Shown here one piece after another: positions 33,034 through 42,639 of a stretch of DNA of 64,000 nt. The position numbers and the translations under genes are program-made. The stretch is from assembly GCA_021151685.1 (NCBI GenBank), contig JAGKWS010000006.1, positions 62,001 through 126,000 of the forward strand, read 5' to 3'. How positions within the stretch are numbered: the first letter of the stretch is position 1; every line of letters starts with the position of its first letter. This DNA comes from Chitinophagaceae bacterium (lineage in GTDB: Bacteria > Bacteroidota > Bacteroidia > Chitinophagales > Chitinophagaceae). A model generated the notes under the pieces. It ran no database searches. It was not told the origin of the DNA and was given only the letters and a program-made list of their open reading frames with translations.

Positions 33034-35988
33034 ATGAGGAATCGTACAATGATAAGGGCGGCCTTCAAAGGGCTGCTGGTAGCCCTGCTGGTAGGGCATA
33101 CGCCCCTGATGGCCAAGGACGATGGCAAGCACGACTGGGCCAATGGCCGGTCGGGCGGGTATAGCTACAAATACGTAACCGGCGATGCTACCAAAACCCG
33201 GTTTTATGTGCTACCCAATGGCCTTACGGTAATACTGAGCCCCACCACCCGCGAGCCCCGTATGCAGGTGTTTATAGCCGTAAAAGCCGGTAGCAAAACC
33301 GACCCCGCTACCAATACCGGCCTAGCGCACTATCTGGAGCACATGATGTTTAAGGGCACCACCAGCTACGGTTCTATGGACTGGAAAAAGGAACAGCCCT
33401 ACATCAATAAAATAAACAGCCTGTACGAGGAATACAACAAAACAAAGGACGAGGCAGCCCGAGCCGCCATTTACCACCGTATAGACTCTATAAGCGGGGT
33501 AGCCGCCAAATATGCCATTGCCAACGAGTACGATAAAATGATGGGTGCCATGGGTGCCAAGGGCAGCAATGCCTTTACATCGTTCGAGCAGACGGTGTAT
33601 TTGGAAGACATCCCATCGAACGCTGTAGATAAATACCTGAAGGTGCAGGCCGAGCGTTTCCGCGAGCCGGTGTTCCGCATTTTCCATACCGAGTTGGAGG
33701 CCGTGTACGAAGAGAAGAACATAGGTATGGACAACGACAACCGCAAGGTGAACGAGCTGATGCTGGAAGAGCTGTTTCGCAACCACAACTACGGCAAGCA
33801 AACTACTATTGGTACCATAGAGCACCTGAAAAACCCATCGCTGAAGGAAATACGCAACTACTACAACAAGTACTACGTACCCAACAATATGGGCATCATC
33901 ATATCGGGCGACTTTGACCCCGATGTGATGATAAAGAAGGTAGATGACTACTTCTCCTTTATGCAAAAGAGCGAGGTGCCCAAGTATACCTTTGCGCCCG
34001 AGCAACCCATTACCACGCCTATAGAAAAGACGGTGCTGGGCCCCGATGCCGAGTTTACCACCATTGCCTACCGCATGCCGGGCATACACGAAAAAGATGC
34101 CCTGCTGGCCGACATTACCAGCCAGATACTGACCAATGGCAAGGCGGGGTTGATTGACCTGAATCTGGTAAAGAAGCAAAAACTGCTGCGCGCATTTGCC
34201 GGGGTAGATATACTGATAGACTATGGTTATATGTACCTGCGTGGCAACCCCACCATGGGCCAGACTGTAGAAGAGGTAAAAGACCTGATGCTGGGCGAAA
34301 TAGAGAATCTGAAGAAGGGCAATTTTGATGATGGCTTGCTTACCTCTATCATCAACAATGCCAAGAAGGCCATGATGCAGCAAAACGAAAAGTACGATAA
34401 CCGTGCCTACGCGCTCATGAGTGTATTCACATCGGAAGACGACTGGAAGGACAATGTAACCTATACCGAGCGTCTATCTAAAATTACCAAGGCCGATGTG
34501 GTAGCCTTTGCCAACAAATACTTTGGCAACAACTATGTAGCTGTGTACAAACGCAAGGGCGAGGATAAAAGCATTACCAAGGTGCCCAAGCCCCCTATTA
34601 CTGCGGTAGAGACCAACAGAGATGCACAATCGCAGTTCCTGCGCATAGTAGACAAAATGCCGGTAGCTGCCGTAAAGCCCGTATGGCTGGACTATAATAA
34701 GGACATAACCCGCAGCAATGTGGGCCCTGCCGAGGTGCTGTATGTACACAATGCCGAAAATGACCTCTTCAGGATGTCTTACCGCTACCGCACCGGTAAC
34801 TGGAACGATAAGAAGATGGCCGTAGCCGCCCAGTACCTGCAGTTTTTGGGCACCGACAAGATGAGTGCTGAGGAAATATCGAGAGAATTCTACAAGCTGG
34901 CGTGCAGTTTCAGCATCAAGGCCGATAATGAGTACACCACCGTATCGCTGGAGGGCTTGCAGGAAAACTTTGACAAGGCCGCTATGCTGCTGGAGGACCT
35001 GCTGACCAATTGCAAAACCGATGAAGAAGCACTGACGGCCCTGAAAGCACGTATGAACAAGAGCCGTGCCGATGCCCGCAACAACAAAATGGCCATTATG
35101 CAGGGGCTGGTGAGCTATGCGCGCTATGGCGCCAACAACCCCTTCAACTATGTGCTGAGCGATGCCGAGCTGAACGCATTGAAGAGCAACGAGCTGACGG
35201 CACTGATACACGGTCTATCGGCCGTGAGCCACCGCATACTGTATTACGGGCCTGCTACCATTGGTGGGCTCACCACATCGCTGCGCAGCACACACCGTGT
35301 GCCGGGTATGTTTGCCGCAGTACCGGCACCGGCAGTGTTCAACTTCAGCGAGCAAACAGCCAATCAGGTATTGTTTGCCGACTATGATATGGTGCAGGCC
35401 GAAATACGCTGGGTGCGCAATGTGCCCAACTACAATGTGGGCATGCAGCCGGTAATAGATGTGTTCAACAACTACTTTGGTGGCAATATGGGTGCGCTGG
35501 TTTTTCAGACCATACGCGAGAGTAAGGCATTGGCCTATTCTACCAACGCCTTTGTGATGGCCCCGCAAAAGCGCGAAGACCCCGGTTTTGTATCGGCCTA
35601 TGTGGGTTGTCAGGCCGATAAGTTCAATGAATCGGTAGCGGCCATGAACGAGTTGCTAAACGATCTGCCTGCCGTGCAGAACAACCTGCAAACAGCCAAG
35701 AGCGGTCTGAAAAACGATCTGGAGACAGAGCGCATCACTCAGGACGAAATTATCAACAGCTTTCTGGCTGCCGAAATGCGTGGCGTAACCGAAGACCTGC
35801 GCAAAGCTACTTACGAGGCTACAGACAAACTGGAATACAACGACCTGAAGAAGTTTCACGTAGCGCAGATGTCGGGCAAGCCCTTTACGTACTGCATAGT
35901 AGCCTCTGAGAAAAAGGTGAATATGGACGATGTAAAGAAATGCGGCCCGGTAAAGAAACTGTCGCTGAACGAGATATTTGGGTATTAG
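33034..35988 (+). CDS. M16-family zinc metallopeptidase (pitrilysin-like, secreted)
   Basis: A 984-residue peptidase made of two M16 halves. An N-terminal signal peptide (FKGLLVALLVGHTPLMA) is present. The inverted zinc motif is HYLEH (H99, E102, H103) in GLAHYLEHMMFKGT, with the distal Glu in LEAVYEEKNIGMDN. The second half (from ~550) has the same fold without the motif. An alternative ATG is six codons in. It probably degrades peptides in the periplasm. It ends before a strong bidirectional terminator. Confidence 0.94.
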   Translation: MRNRTMIRAAFKGLLVALLVGHTPLMAKDDGKHDWANGRSGGYSYKYVTGDATKTRFYVLPNGLTVILSPTTREPRMQVFIAVKAGSKTDPATNTGLAHYLEHMMFKGTTSYGSMDWKKEQPYINKINSLYEEYNKTKDEAARAAIYHRIDSISGVAAKYAIANEYDKMMGAMGAKGSNAFTSFEQTVYLEDIPSNAVDKYLKVQAERFREPVFRIFHTELEAVYEEKNIGMDNDNRKVNELMLEELFRNHNYGKQTTIGTIEHLKNPSLKEIRNYYNKYYVPNNMGIIISGDFDPDVMIKKVDDYFSFMQKSEVPKYTFAPEQPITTPIEKTVLGPDAEFTTIAYRMPGIHEKDALLADITSQILTNGKAGLIDLNLVKKQKLLRAFAGVDILIDYGYMYLRGNPTMGQTVEEVKDLMLGEIENLKKGNFDDGLLTSIINNAKKAMMQQNEKYDNRAYALMSVFTSEDDWKDNVTYTERLSKITKADVVAFANKYFGNNYVAVYKRKGEDKSITKVPKPPITAVETNRDAQSQFLRIVDKMPVAAVKPVWLDYNKDITRSNVGPAEVLYVHNAENDLFRMSYRYRTGNWNDKKMAVAAQYLQFLGTDKMSAEEISREFYKLACSFSIKADNEYTTVSLEGLQENFDKAAMLLEDLLTNCKTDEEALTALKARMNKSRADARNNKMAIMQGLVSYARYGANNPFNYVLSDAELNALKSNELTALIHGLSAVSHRILYYGPATIGGLTTSLRSTHRVPGMFAAVPAPAVFNFSEQTANQVLFADYDMVQAEIRWVRNVPNYNVGMQPVIDVFNNYFGGNMGALVFQTIRESKALAYSTNAFVMAPQKREDPGFVSAYVGCQADKFNESVAAMNELLNDLPAVQNNLQTAKSGLKNDLETERITQDEIINSFLAAEMRGVTEDLRKATYEATDKLEYNDLKKFHVAQMSGKPFTYCIVASEKKVNMDDVKKCGPVKKLSLNEIFGY

Positions 35989-36003
35989 ACTCGTTTGTAT
36001 GTT

Positions 36004-36046
36004 ACAACAAGAGAGGGGCTCGCAATGCGAGCCCCTCTCTTGTTGT
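36004..36046. terminator. Bidirectional terminator between the M16 gene and pheS
   Basis: A perfect 20-bp stem (ACAACAAGAGAGGGGCTCGC and its complement) with a three-base AAT loop. The flanking ACAACAA/TTGTTGT gives U-rich ends on both strands. Confidence 0.9.
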
Positions 36047-36065
36047 ATGATTGTACAATTGTTGT

Positions 36066-37094
36066 CTATAGTTTCTGAAACTGTCGCAGGAAGCGTACGT
36101 CGTTCTGAGAATACAGGCGCAGGTCGTTTACCTGATACTTTATTTGGGTGATGCGCTCTACGCCCATACCAAAGGCAAAGCCGGTATACACCTCGGGGTC
36201 TATACCAAAGTTGCGCAGCATATTGGGGTGTACCATGCCGCAGCCCAGTATCTCTACCCAGCCGCTATGCTTGCATAGGCCGCAACCACTGCCGCCACAT
36301 ACGGTGCAGGATATATCCATCTCGGCACTTGGCTCGGTGAAGGGGAAGTACGATGGGCGGAAGCGCACCTTGGTATCGGGGCCAAACATCTCGGTAACAA
36401 AGTAGTAGAGTGTTTGTTTCAGGTCGGCAAACGATACATCCTTATCTATATACAACCCCTCGCACTGGTGAAAGAAGCAGTGCGCGCGGGCCGAAATGGT
36501 TTCGTTGCGGTACACACGGCCGGGGCATATAACTCGTACCGGCACCTGCGTACTTTCCATAATGCGGGCCTGCACCGATGAGGTATGGGTACGCAGCACC
36601 CAGTCGGGGTTACGTGCCACATAAAAGGTATCCTGCATGTCGCGGGCGGTATGGTTCTCCGGCATATTCAGCGAGGTAAAGTTGTGCCAGTCGTCCTCTA
36701 TTTCGGGGCCGGTAGCCACGCTGAAGCCTATTTTCTCGAAGATGGATACAATTTCGTTTTCTACCACACGCAGCGGATGGCGGGTGCCGGCAGGTATAGG
36801 CGTGCCGGGCATAGATACATCGGTCCTGGGCAAAGCTGCTTCTGCGGCTGCCGCAGCTATGTGTTCAAATTCGGCAAAACGTCCTTCGGCCAGTTGTTTG
36901 AAGCCATTGAGCATCATACCAGCCTCCTTGCGTTCTTCGGCGGGTACGTTCTTTATTTCCTGCGCCAGTGTTTTCACCAAACCTTTGGCACTGAGGAAAC
37001 GCATGCGGTACGCTTCCAGATCGGCCGGGCTGGCAGGTGCAAAGGCATTTATTTCCTGCGTCAGTTGTTCTATTTGTTCTTTCAGAGATGCCAT
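36066..37094 (-). CDS. pheS: Phenylalanine--tRNA ligase alpha subunit
   Basis: A 342-residue class II aminoacyl-tRNA synthetase subunit. The N-terminal coiled coil (MASLKEQIEQLTQEINAF) binds tRNA. Motif 2 is HTSSVQARIM ... RVYRNETISARAHCFFHQCEG and motif 3 is FGMGVERITQIKY; FTEPSAEMDISC is also typical. I start it at 37094, not at the longer frame, because a TATCTTTG element sits six bases upstream of this ATG. PheT is not adjacent, which is common in Bacteroidota. Confidence 0.97.
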   Translation of the reverse strand: MASLKEQIEQLTQEINAFAPASPADLEAYRMRFLSAKGLVKTLAQEIKNVPAEERKEAGMMLNGFKQLAEGRFAEFEHIAAAAAEAALPRTDVSMPGTPIPAGTRHPLRVVENEIVSIFEKIGFSVATGPEIEDDWHNFTSLNMPENHTARDMQDTFYVARNPDWVLRTHTSSVQARIMESTQVPVRVICPGRVYRNETISARAHCFFHQCEGLYIDKDVSFADLKQTLYYFVTEMFGPDTKVRFRPSYFPFTEPSAEMDISCTVCGGSGCGLCKHSGWVEILGCGMVHPNMLRNFGIDPEVYTGFAFGMGVERITQIKYQVNDLRLYSQNDVRFLRQFQKL

Positions 37095-37100
37095 GACCCG

Positions 37101-37108
37101 CAAAGATA
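37101..37108 (-). promoter_or_regulatory. Promoter -7 element, leaderless start of pheS
   Basis: Minus strand TATCTTTG, perfect TAnnTTTG, six bases before the ATG, with a TTG about 20 bases further upstream as possible -33 element. The rest of 37109-37460 shows only a small hairpin, ACGGGC-GTT-GCCCGT at 37158-37172. Confidence 0.65.
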
Positions 37109-37465
37109 TTATATGACAGCATAGCAATGGCAAGTTGTGTAGATATATGCACGAAAAACGGGCGTTGCCCGTGTTAACTATGTAATAAGTTTTGTATTTG
37201 TACACATCTCTGCGCTACCTGTACCCTGTATCGGTATAGAGGTGAAGGGGGTGCATAAAGCAGTTGTGTTGCTGCATTTTTGCCGTTTAGTGTGTTTGTA
37301 ATCAGTGTTTTATGTTGATGCTGTTTTTATATTTATGCAAGTGTAGTGATGGCCGACATAAGGGTTGTACTGCATATTGTGGCAATTGTATGACAGCAAC
37401 TTTTGTCATTTTAACGAAAATTTCAGCAAAGATTCCGCAAGACTTTTATTTTTTATATTAAATCA

Positions 37466-37473
37466 TATCTTTG
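37466..37473 (+). promoter_or_regulatory. Promoter -7 element for secDF
   Basis: TATCTTTG, a perfect TAnnTTTG match, leaves an untranslated leader of about 75 bases before the ATG at 37553. Confidence 0.6.
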
Positions 37474-37480
37474 CACCCCT

Positions 37481-37510
37481 CGCAGGACTGGGTTTTCCTA
37501 TGTCCCTGCG
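37481..37510 (+). promoter_or_regulatory. Hairpin in the secDF leader
   Basis: CGCAGG and CCTGCG pair around an 18-base loop at the 5' end of the predicted secDF transcript. It could stabilise or regulate the mRNA; no known riboswitch fold is recognised. Confidence 0.3.
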
Positions 37511-37552
37511 TTTGTATTTGTTGCTTAACCAGATTAATATCAAGAAAAACCT

Positions 37553-40500
37553 ATGCAGTTAAAAGGTTTAGTGAAGTTTTTTACGGCAGCGCTTATCCTT
37601 ATTTCGCTGTATCAACTTTCCATCACATTTGTGGTGCGGAATGAAGAGAAAAAGTGGCGAGAGTTAGCGAGAAACACTGCGAAGACTGAAAACCCATCGG
37701 CCACCCCCGACGAGCTGAGCAGGCTCACAGAAAAGTACTTCGACGTTATTGCCGATTCTAATCAGGGCAAAGAGGTAGTAAACTATCTGGTGAAGAAGTA
37801 TACCTACATGGATGCCAAAAACGAAGAATTGGCATTGGGTTTGGATTTGCAGGGCGGTATGAACGTGACACTGGAAGTGAGCCTGAATGAGCTGGTTCGT
37901 TCTATGTCTAACAACCCGCGCGACAAGGCACTGAACCGTGCTATCAATGATGCCAATATTGCCAAGGCCAACAGTGATGCAAATTTCATCACGCTTTTCG
38001 GTCAGAAATTCGAGCAGCAGAACCCCGGTGTAAAGCTGGCCTATCTGTTTACCAAGCCCAACGATAAGGAAATTACCCTCAACTCTACCAACGAAGAGGT
38101 TCTGGCAAAGCTGAACAAAGAAGGCCGTGCCGCCATCAACCGTACACACCATGTACTGATGACGCGTATAGACAAGTTTGGTGTAGCTAACCCCAACGTG
38201 AACCTGGATGAGAACAAAGGTATCATTACAGTAGAATTGGCCGGTGTGCGTAGCCCCGAGCGTGTGCGCAACTTCTTGCAGGCTACTGCAAAACTGCAGT
38301 TCTTCGAAACTTATTCCAATCAGGAAATTGGCCCCATCATTGGTGCTGCCAACAAACCACTGTACAACTATCTTGCTGGTATAAAGGAAGAAGATACTAC
38401 CGCAAAGGCTAACGATACTACTGCTGCCGCTGCTGCAACAACAGATACTACCAAAAAAGCCACTGATACCGGTAGCCTGAGTACACTGATGGCCGGTGAT
38501 AGCAAGGCTGCTGGCAGCGATTCGTCGAAAGCTTTGGAAAAAGACGTGAAAGAAAATCCACTGAGCATGCTCATTATTCCTAATGGCACTCAGGAAGAAG
38601 GTTTCTTCAACAGCCCTGTAGTAGGTTATGTAGCCCGCAAAGACACTGCAAAGGTGAACCGTTATCTGGCACTGGATGTGGTGAAGAACAAATTTCCCAA
38701 CAACGTTAAGTTTCTGTATGGTGCTGATGGCAAGAAGAGCCGCGACCCCAACGCTGTATTGGCCCTGTATGCTGTGAAGATGCCCCCCGGTGGCGAAGCC
38801 AAACTGGAAGGCGACCACGTAACCGATGCCCGTGCCGACTATAGCAGCATGACTGGTCAACCGAACGTAACCATGGAAATGGATATACGTGGTGCCCAAA
38901 TATGGAAAGACATGACTGGTCGCAACGTTGGTAAGTTTGTGGCAGTGGTACTGGATGACAAGATTTATTCTTGCCCCCGTGTAGACAACGAAATTGCTTC
39001 TGGTAACACCGAAATCTCTGGTTCTTTCACCATAGAAGAAGCTAAAGACCTTGCCAATATCCTGAAGTCTGGTAAACTGCCTGCACCTGCACACATTGTA
39101 CAAGAGCAAGTAGTAGGTCCTACACTGGGTGCCGAGTCTATTGATGCAGGTATCAATGCCATTGCATTGTCTTTCCTTGCCATCTTTATACTGATGCTTG
39201 TTTACTATAGCACCAGTGGCTGGGTAGCCAACATATCGCTTACGCTCAACCTGTTGTTTACTGTTGGTGTACTGTCTGCCATGCACGCTACACTTACCCT
39301 GCCAGGTATAGCTGGTCTGGTACTGGGTATTGGTATGGCGGTAGATGCGCACGTACTGATATTTGAACGTATAAAAGAAGAACTGGAGTTGGGTAAGAGC
39401 CATGCCGAGGCAATTGCCGATGGTTATCGCCGCTCTAATGCACCTGTATTGGATGGTCACATTGCCCAGTTGATTACTGCTGGTATCCTTGCTTACTTTG
39501 GTTTGGGTCCTGTGTTGGGCTTCGCTACTACGCAGTTGCTAAGTATATTCATATCTCTGTTCTGTGGTATCCTTGTATCGCGTCTGGTGAAGGAAATATA
39601 CCTTGGCATGGGTAAAGAGTTCAAATACTTTACGCCGGTATCTCGCGCCGTATTCAATAAAGCTAAATTCGACTTTATGGGCAAACGCAAGATTGCCTAT
39701 ATCATATCGCTGGTAGTGGTATTGGGTGGTGTTGCTGCCGTGTTCAATGGTTTCGATTATGGTGTAGAATTTGCTGGTGGTCGTAGCTATACTGTAAAGC
39801 TGGATAAGAAGAATGTAGAAGTTTCTGAAGTACGTACCAAGCTGGAGAAGTATTTTGAAGACTTCCCGATTGTAAAAACAATTGGTAGCAATGGTAACGT
39901 AAACATTACTACAGCTTACATGATTAAAACACCTGGTCCTGAGGTAGAACGTAAAGTACAAGAGAAGCTGTACGAAGGCCTGAAAGCGGGTGGATTCATC
40001 AAGGCAGATATTTCTTTCGAAAACTTCCTGAGCGAGACAATCCAGAGTTCTCAGACTGTATTGCCTACCATATCAGACGACCTCATCAAGGGGGCGCAGG
40101 TAGCTACCATCGTGTCTTTGCTCGGTATCTCTATTTACATATTGTTGCGCTTCCGCAGGTGGCAGTACTCTTTGGGTACTTTTGTATCTCTGTTGTTCAA
40201 CATTTGCGCTACATTGGCTGTATTCTCGTTCCTGAGAGGTAAAGTACCTTTCGCACTGGAAATAGACCAGCACTTCATTGCAGCTGTACTTACGGTAGTT
40301 GGTTTCTCTATGAACGATACCATCATCGTGTTCGACCGTATCAGGGAATACTTCCGCAAGTCGCCCAATGAAGACAAGGTAAGTGTTATCAACCGTGCTA
40401 TCAATGACACCCTGCCACGTACTATCATGACATCGTTGACGGTGTTCCTCGTGGTACTTATTCTCTTCATTGTAGGTGGCGAGGTAACCCGTGGGTTCGC

Positions 40501-40648
40501 ATTTGCAATGTTGATTGGGGTTATTACTGGTACGTTCTCATCTATCTTCGTAGCATCGCCCGTACTGGTAGATACCGACAAGCGTGGTACGCTGAGTCAG
40601 GAAGTAGACCGTGAAGCACGTATCGAAGAATTGAAAAATATGGCATAA
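37553..40648 (+). CDS. secDF: Protein translocase SecDF (fused SecD-SecF)
   Basis: A 1031-residue fused proton-driven Sec export factor. After the first transmembrane helix the periplasmic P1 domain has LALGLDLQGGMNVTLEVSL; a Thr/Ala/Asp/Lys-rich spacer (~280-330) is a low-complexity insert. The SecD membrane half shows GPTLGAESIDAGINA and GLVLGIGMAVDAHVLIFERI. The SecF half starts near 690 with FDFMGKRKIAYIIS and includes GFDYGVEFAGGRSY and VGFSMNDTIIVFDRIRE. Both halves keep the six-helix layout. Codon use is more regular than in neighbours, as for a well-expressed gene. Fusion is normal for Bacteroidota. Confidence 0.98.
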   Translation: MQLKGLVKFFTAALILISLYQLSITFVVRNEEKKWRELARNTAKTENPSATPDELSRLTEKYFDVIADSNQGKEVVNYLVKKYTYMDAKNEELALGLDLQGGMNVTLEVSLNELVRSMSNNPRDKALNRAINDANIAKANSDANFITLFGQKFEQQNPGVKLAYLFTKPNDKEITLNSTNEEVLAKLNKEGRAAINRTHHVLMTRIDKFGVANPNVNLDENKGIITVELAGVRSPERVRNFLQATAKLQFFETYSNQEIGPIIGAANKPLYNYLAGIKEEDTTAKANDTTAAAAATTDTTKKATDTGSLSTLMAGDSKAAGSDSSKALEKDVKENPLSMLIIPNGTQEEGFFNSPVVGYVARKDTAKVNRYLALDVVKNKFPNNVKFLYGADGKKSRDPNAVLALYAVKMPPGGEAKLEGDHVTDARADYSSMTGQPNVTMEMDIRGAQIWKDMTGRNVGKFVAVVLDDKIYSCPRVDNEIASGNTEISGSFTIEEAKDLANILKSGKLPAPAHIVQEQVVGPTLGAESIDAGINAIALSFLAIFILMLVYYSTSGWVANISLTLNLLFTVGVLSAMHATLTLPGIAGLVLGIGMAVDAHVLIFERIKEELELGKSHAEAIADGYRRSNAPVLDGHIAQLITAGILAYFGLGPVLGFATTQLLSIFISLFCGILVSRLVKEIYLGMGKEFKYFTPVSRAVFNKAKFDFMGKRKIAYIISLVVVLGGVAAVFNGFDYGVEFAGGRSYTVKLDKKNVEVSEVRTKLEKYFEDFPIVKTIGSNGNVNITTAYMIKTPGPEVERKVQEKLYEGLKAGGFIKADISFENFLSETIQSSQTVLPTISDDLIKGAQVATIVSLLGISIYILLRFRRWQYSLGTFVSLLFNICATLAVFSFLRGKVPFALEIDQHFIAAVLTVVGFSMNDTIIVFDRIREYFRKSPNEDKVSVINRAINDTLPRTIMTSLTVFLVVLILFIVGGEVTRGFAFAMLIGVITGTFSSIFVASPVLVDTDKRGTLSQEVDREARIEELKNMA

Positions 40649-40669
40649 ACCATTTTTTTACTGATAATG

Positions 40670-40702
40670 AAACAGGCATCTCCCACAAGAGATGCCTGTT
40701 TT
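40670..40702 (+). terminator. Rho-independent terminator after secDF
   Basis: A perfect 13-bp stem AAACAGGCATCTC/GAGATGCCTGTTT with a six-base loop, followed by T, 22 bases after the secDF stop. Confidence 0.9.
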
Positions 40703-40798
40703 GCTGAAATATATTCCTAAAGCAATGTGTAGCTCATTGGTAGTACCTTCCACAGTGTTTTTGTTATTTTGTAACCCATTTAGCATTAGGCTCATATT

Positions 40799-41683
40799 AT
40801 GCTGGTTTCAGTCGTCATTATCAACTATAATACCTTTCACATTACCTGTAACTGTATTGCCAGCGTGCAGCAACACACCCATGGTGTGCCCTACGAAATA
40901 GTATTGGTAGATAATGCCTCACCCAACGACAATCCTGATGAGTTTTTGGTACGTTTCCCAAACATCACACTTGTTAAAAGCCCTGTTAATGGCGGCTTTG
41001 CGGCAGGTAATAACCTTGGTATAGCGGCATCGGCAGGCGATATTGTTTTGCTGCTGAATTCCGACACCCTACTTACAGAAGACAGCATCAGTATAGCGGC
41101 GCAAAAACTTAATAGTGATGAAACGATGGGAGCCATAGGGGTGCGCCTCACCTATACCGATGGACGGCTACAGCATACAGCACGCCGTTTTCGCAGCCTG
41201 CGCAACGAATTGCTGGACCTTGCCCGGCCCATACTGAAGTTGATGCCCTACCGCAAACGATCTCAATTGATGCTCAACCAGTACTTTTATGGCAACTATG
41301 ATACCTGGTGCGATTGGGTAAGCGGTGCCTTTATGATGTTCCGCCGGCAGGTTCTTGCACAGCTACCGGGTGGCAAGCTGGATGAGCGTTTCTTTATGTA
41401 TGGCGAAGACCAGCTATGGTGTTATCAGTTTACCGAGCTGGGCCTGCGCAACTATTACATAGCAAGCACCACAGTGATACACATACACAACGCCAGTACG
41501 GCAGCCAGCAAGCAGTTGCAACTACTAAAGAAGTTTGTAACTATGGAGCGGCTCATAATGCAATACCGCATAGGCAGGGGGCTGGAATACCAGCTATTCA
41601 ATATGGTATTTACTGCAAAAGAAATGGCCAGATACTGGATAAAGGTACTGGTGTATCGGTTGACGGGACGGAAGATGCGGTAG
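40799..41683 (+). CDS. Family 2 glycosyltransferase (rhamnosyltransferase-like)
   Basis: A 294-residue inverting glycosyltransferase. GT-A features are SVVIINYNT at the N-terminus, EIVLVDNASPNDNP, GGFAAGNNLGI and the DxD-like LLNSDT; GAFMMFRRQVL and DERFFMYGEDQLWCYQ are typical of the WbbL/rhamnosyltransferase group. It acts on the cytoplasmic face of the membrane in surface polysaccharide synthesis. It opens a small glycan cluster with an FkbM methyltransferase, a GT9 enzyme and a flippase. Confidence 0.93.
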   Translation: MLVSVVIINYNTFHITCNCIASVQQHTHGVPYEIVLVDNASPNDNPDEFLVRFPNITLVKSPVNGGFAAGNNLGIAASAGDIVLLLNSDTLLTEDSISIAAQKLNSDETMGAIGVRLTYTDGRLQHTARRFRSLRNELLDLARPILKLMPYRKRSQLMLNQYFYGNYDTWCDWVSGAFMMFRRQVLAQLPGGKLDERFFMYGEDQLWCYQFTELGLRNYYIASTTVIHIHNASTAASKQLQLLKKFVTMERLIMQYRIGRGLEYQLFNMVFTAKEMARYWIKVLVYRLTGRKMR

Positions 41684-41707
41684 ATGGTAGCATAATTCGT
41701 CGCTTAT

Positions 41708-41738
41708 TTTGTTCCTGAAAGTTTAGTATCTATTTTTG
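41708..41738 (+). promoter_or_regulatory. Full -33/-7 promoter, leaderless start of the FkbM gene
   Basis: TTTG at 41708-41711, a 19-base spacer and TATTTTTG at 41731-41738 match both Bacteroidota promoter boxes. Only five bases separate it from the ATG at 41744. Confidence 0.7.
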
Positions 41739-41743
41739 CTGAT

Positions 41744-42631
41744 ATGGGAACTTTGAAACGGATGATTGAAAGAAGATTGACTAAAGCAGTTACTTCTTTT
41801 TATGACCCACTTGTAGACCTTGCTATAGGCAATCAAACTATTAAAATACCACTTTCGCATCCGCTCAGGCAAAATGTAGATGTGCATCCGTATATGAATC
41901 ACAACCTTGGCAGGTTGGCTTTATACATATCGAAAAAAAGGGGCAATGTAAAAGTAATAGACATAGGTGCAAATGTGGGCGATACTGTTGCCTATATAAA
42001 AAACTATGTAGATGCACCTGTACTGTGTATAGACGGTGATAAGAAGTACCTTGATATACTAAAGCAAAACGTTGCAAAGTATAGCAATGTTGCCTCTTGC
42101 CTTACAATGGTGGGCAGTGAAAATAAGAGTACCAATCTGGCATTGAAAAAAGAACGCGGAACAGCTTTTGTAACTGAAAGTGCTGAGGCGAATACAATGC
42201 GCACTATCGACAATATACTGGAAGAATTTCCTTCCTTCAGCGACAGTAGTCTGGTAAAGGTAGACACCGATGGTTTTGATACCATCATCCTGAAGGCTTG
42301 TGCAGAATACCTGAAAGCCAGACAACCTATATTGTATTTTGAATTTGACCCATATTTGGCCAGAATACAGAACGACGATCCATTCTCTATTGTTCCTTAC
42401 CTGAAGGAATGTGGATATGAGTATATAATATTCTACATGAGTAATGGTGAGTATTTATTGTCCTGCACACTTAGTGATGATAAGTTGGTAAACGAAATGG
42501 TCCATTTCTTCTCTGGCAGGAAGGTGGAACTCTACACCGACATTTGTGCCTTCAGTAAAAAAGATAAAGACATTTACGATTTGGCTGTTGCAGAAGAAGT
42601 GGCATTCTTTCGCCGAGCACGGAATTATTAA
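41744..42631 (+). CDS. FkbM-family methyltransferase
   Basis: A 295-residue SAM-dependent methyltransferase. VKVIDIGANVGDTVAYIK is motif I, VLCIDGDKKYLDIL the acidic strand, and TIDNILEEFP ... VKVDTDGFDTIIL the FkbM signature region. Family members O-methylate sugars or polyketides; here the neighbours suggest a surface glycan. It is somewhat A+T richer than the GT2 gene. It converges on the GT9 gene with an 8-bp gap. Confidence 0.93.
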   Translation: MGTLKRMIERRLTKAVTSFYDPLVDLAIGNQTIKIPLSHPLRQNVDVHPYMNHNLGRLALYISKKRGNVKVIDIGANVGDTVAYIKNYVDAPVLCIDGDKKYLDILKQNVAKYSNVASCLTMVGSENKSTNLALKKERGTAFVTESAEANTMRTIDNILEEFPSFSDSSLVKVDTDGFDTIILKACAEYLKARQPILYFEFDPYLARIQNDDPFSIVPYLKECGYEYIIFYMSNGEYLLSCTLSDDKLVNEMVHFFSGRKVELYTDICAFSKKDKDIYDLAVAEEVAFFRRARNY

Positions 42632-42639
42632 GCCATTTG

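Noticed and set aside
33322..34383. 353-codon open frame antisense to the M16 peptidase
   Set aside because: Shadow of the sense gene; no recognisable domain.
37664..39460. 598-codon open frame antisense to secDF
   Set aside because: It lies wholly inside a clear SecDF gene; its translation is low-complexity, rich in Tyr, His, Cys and Gln, as expected of the complement of coding DNA.
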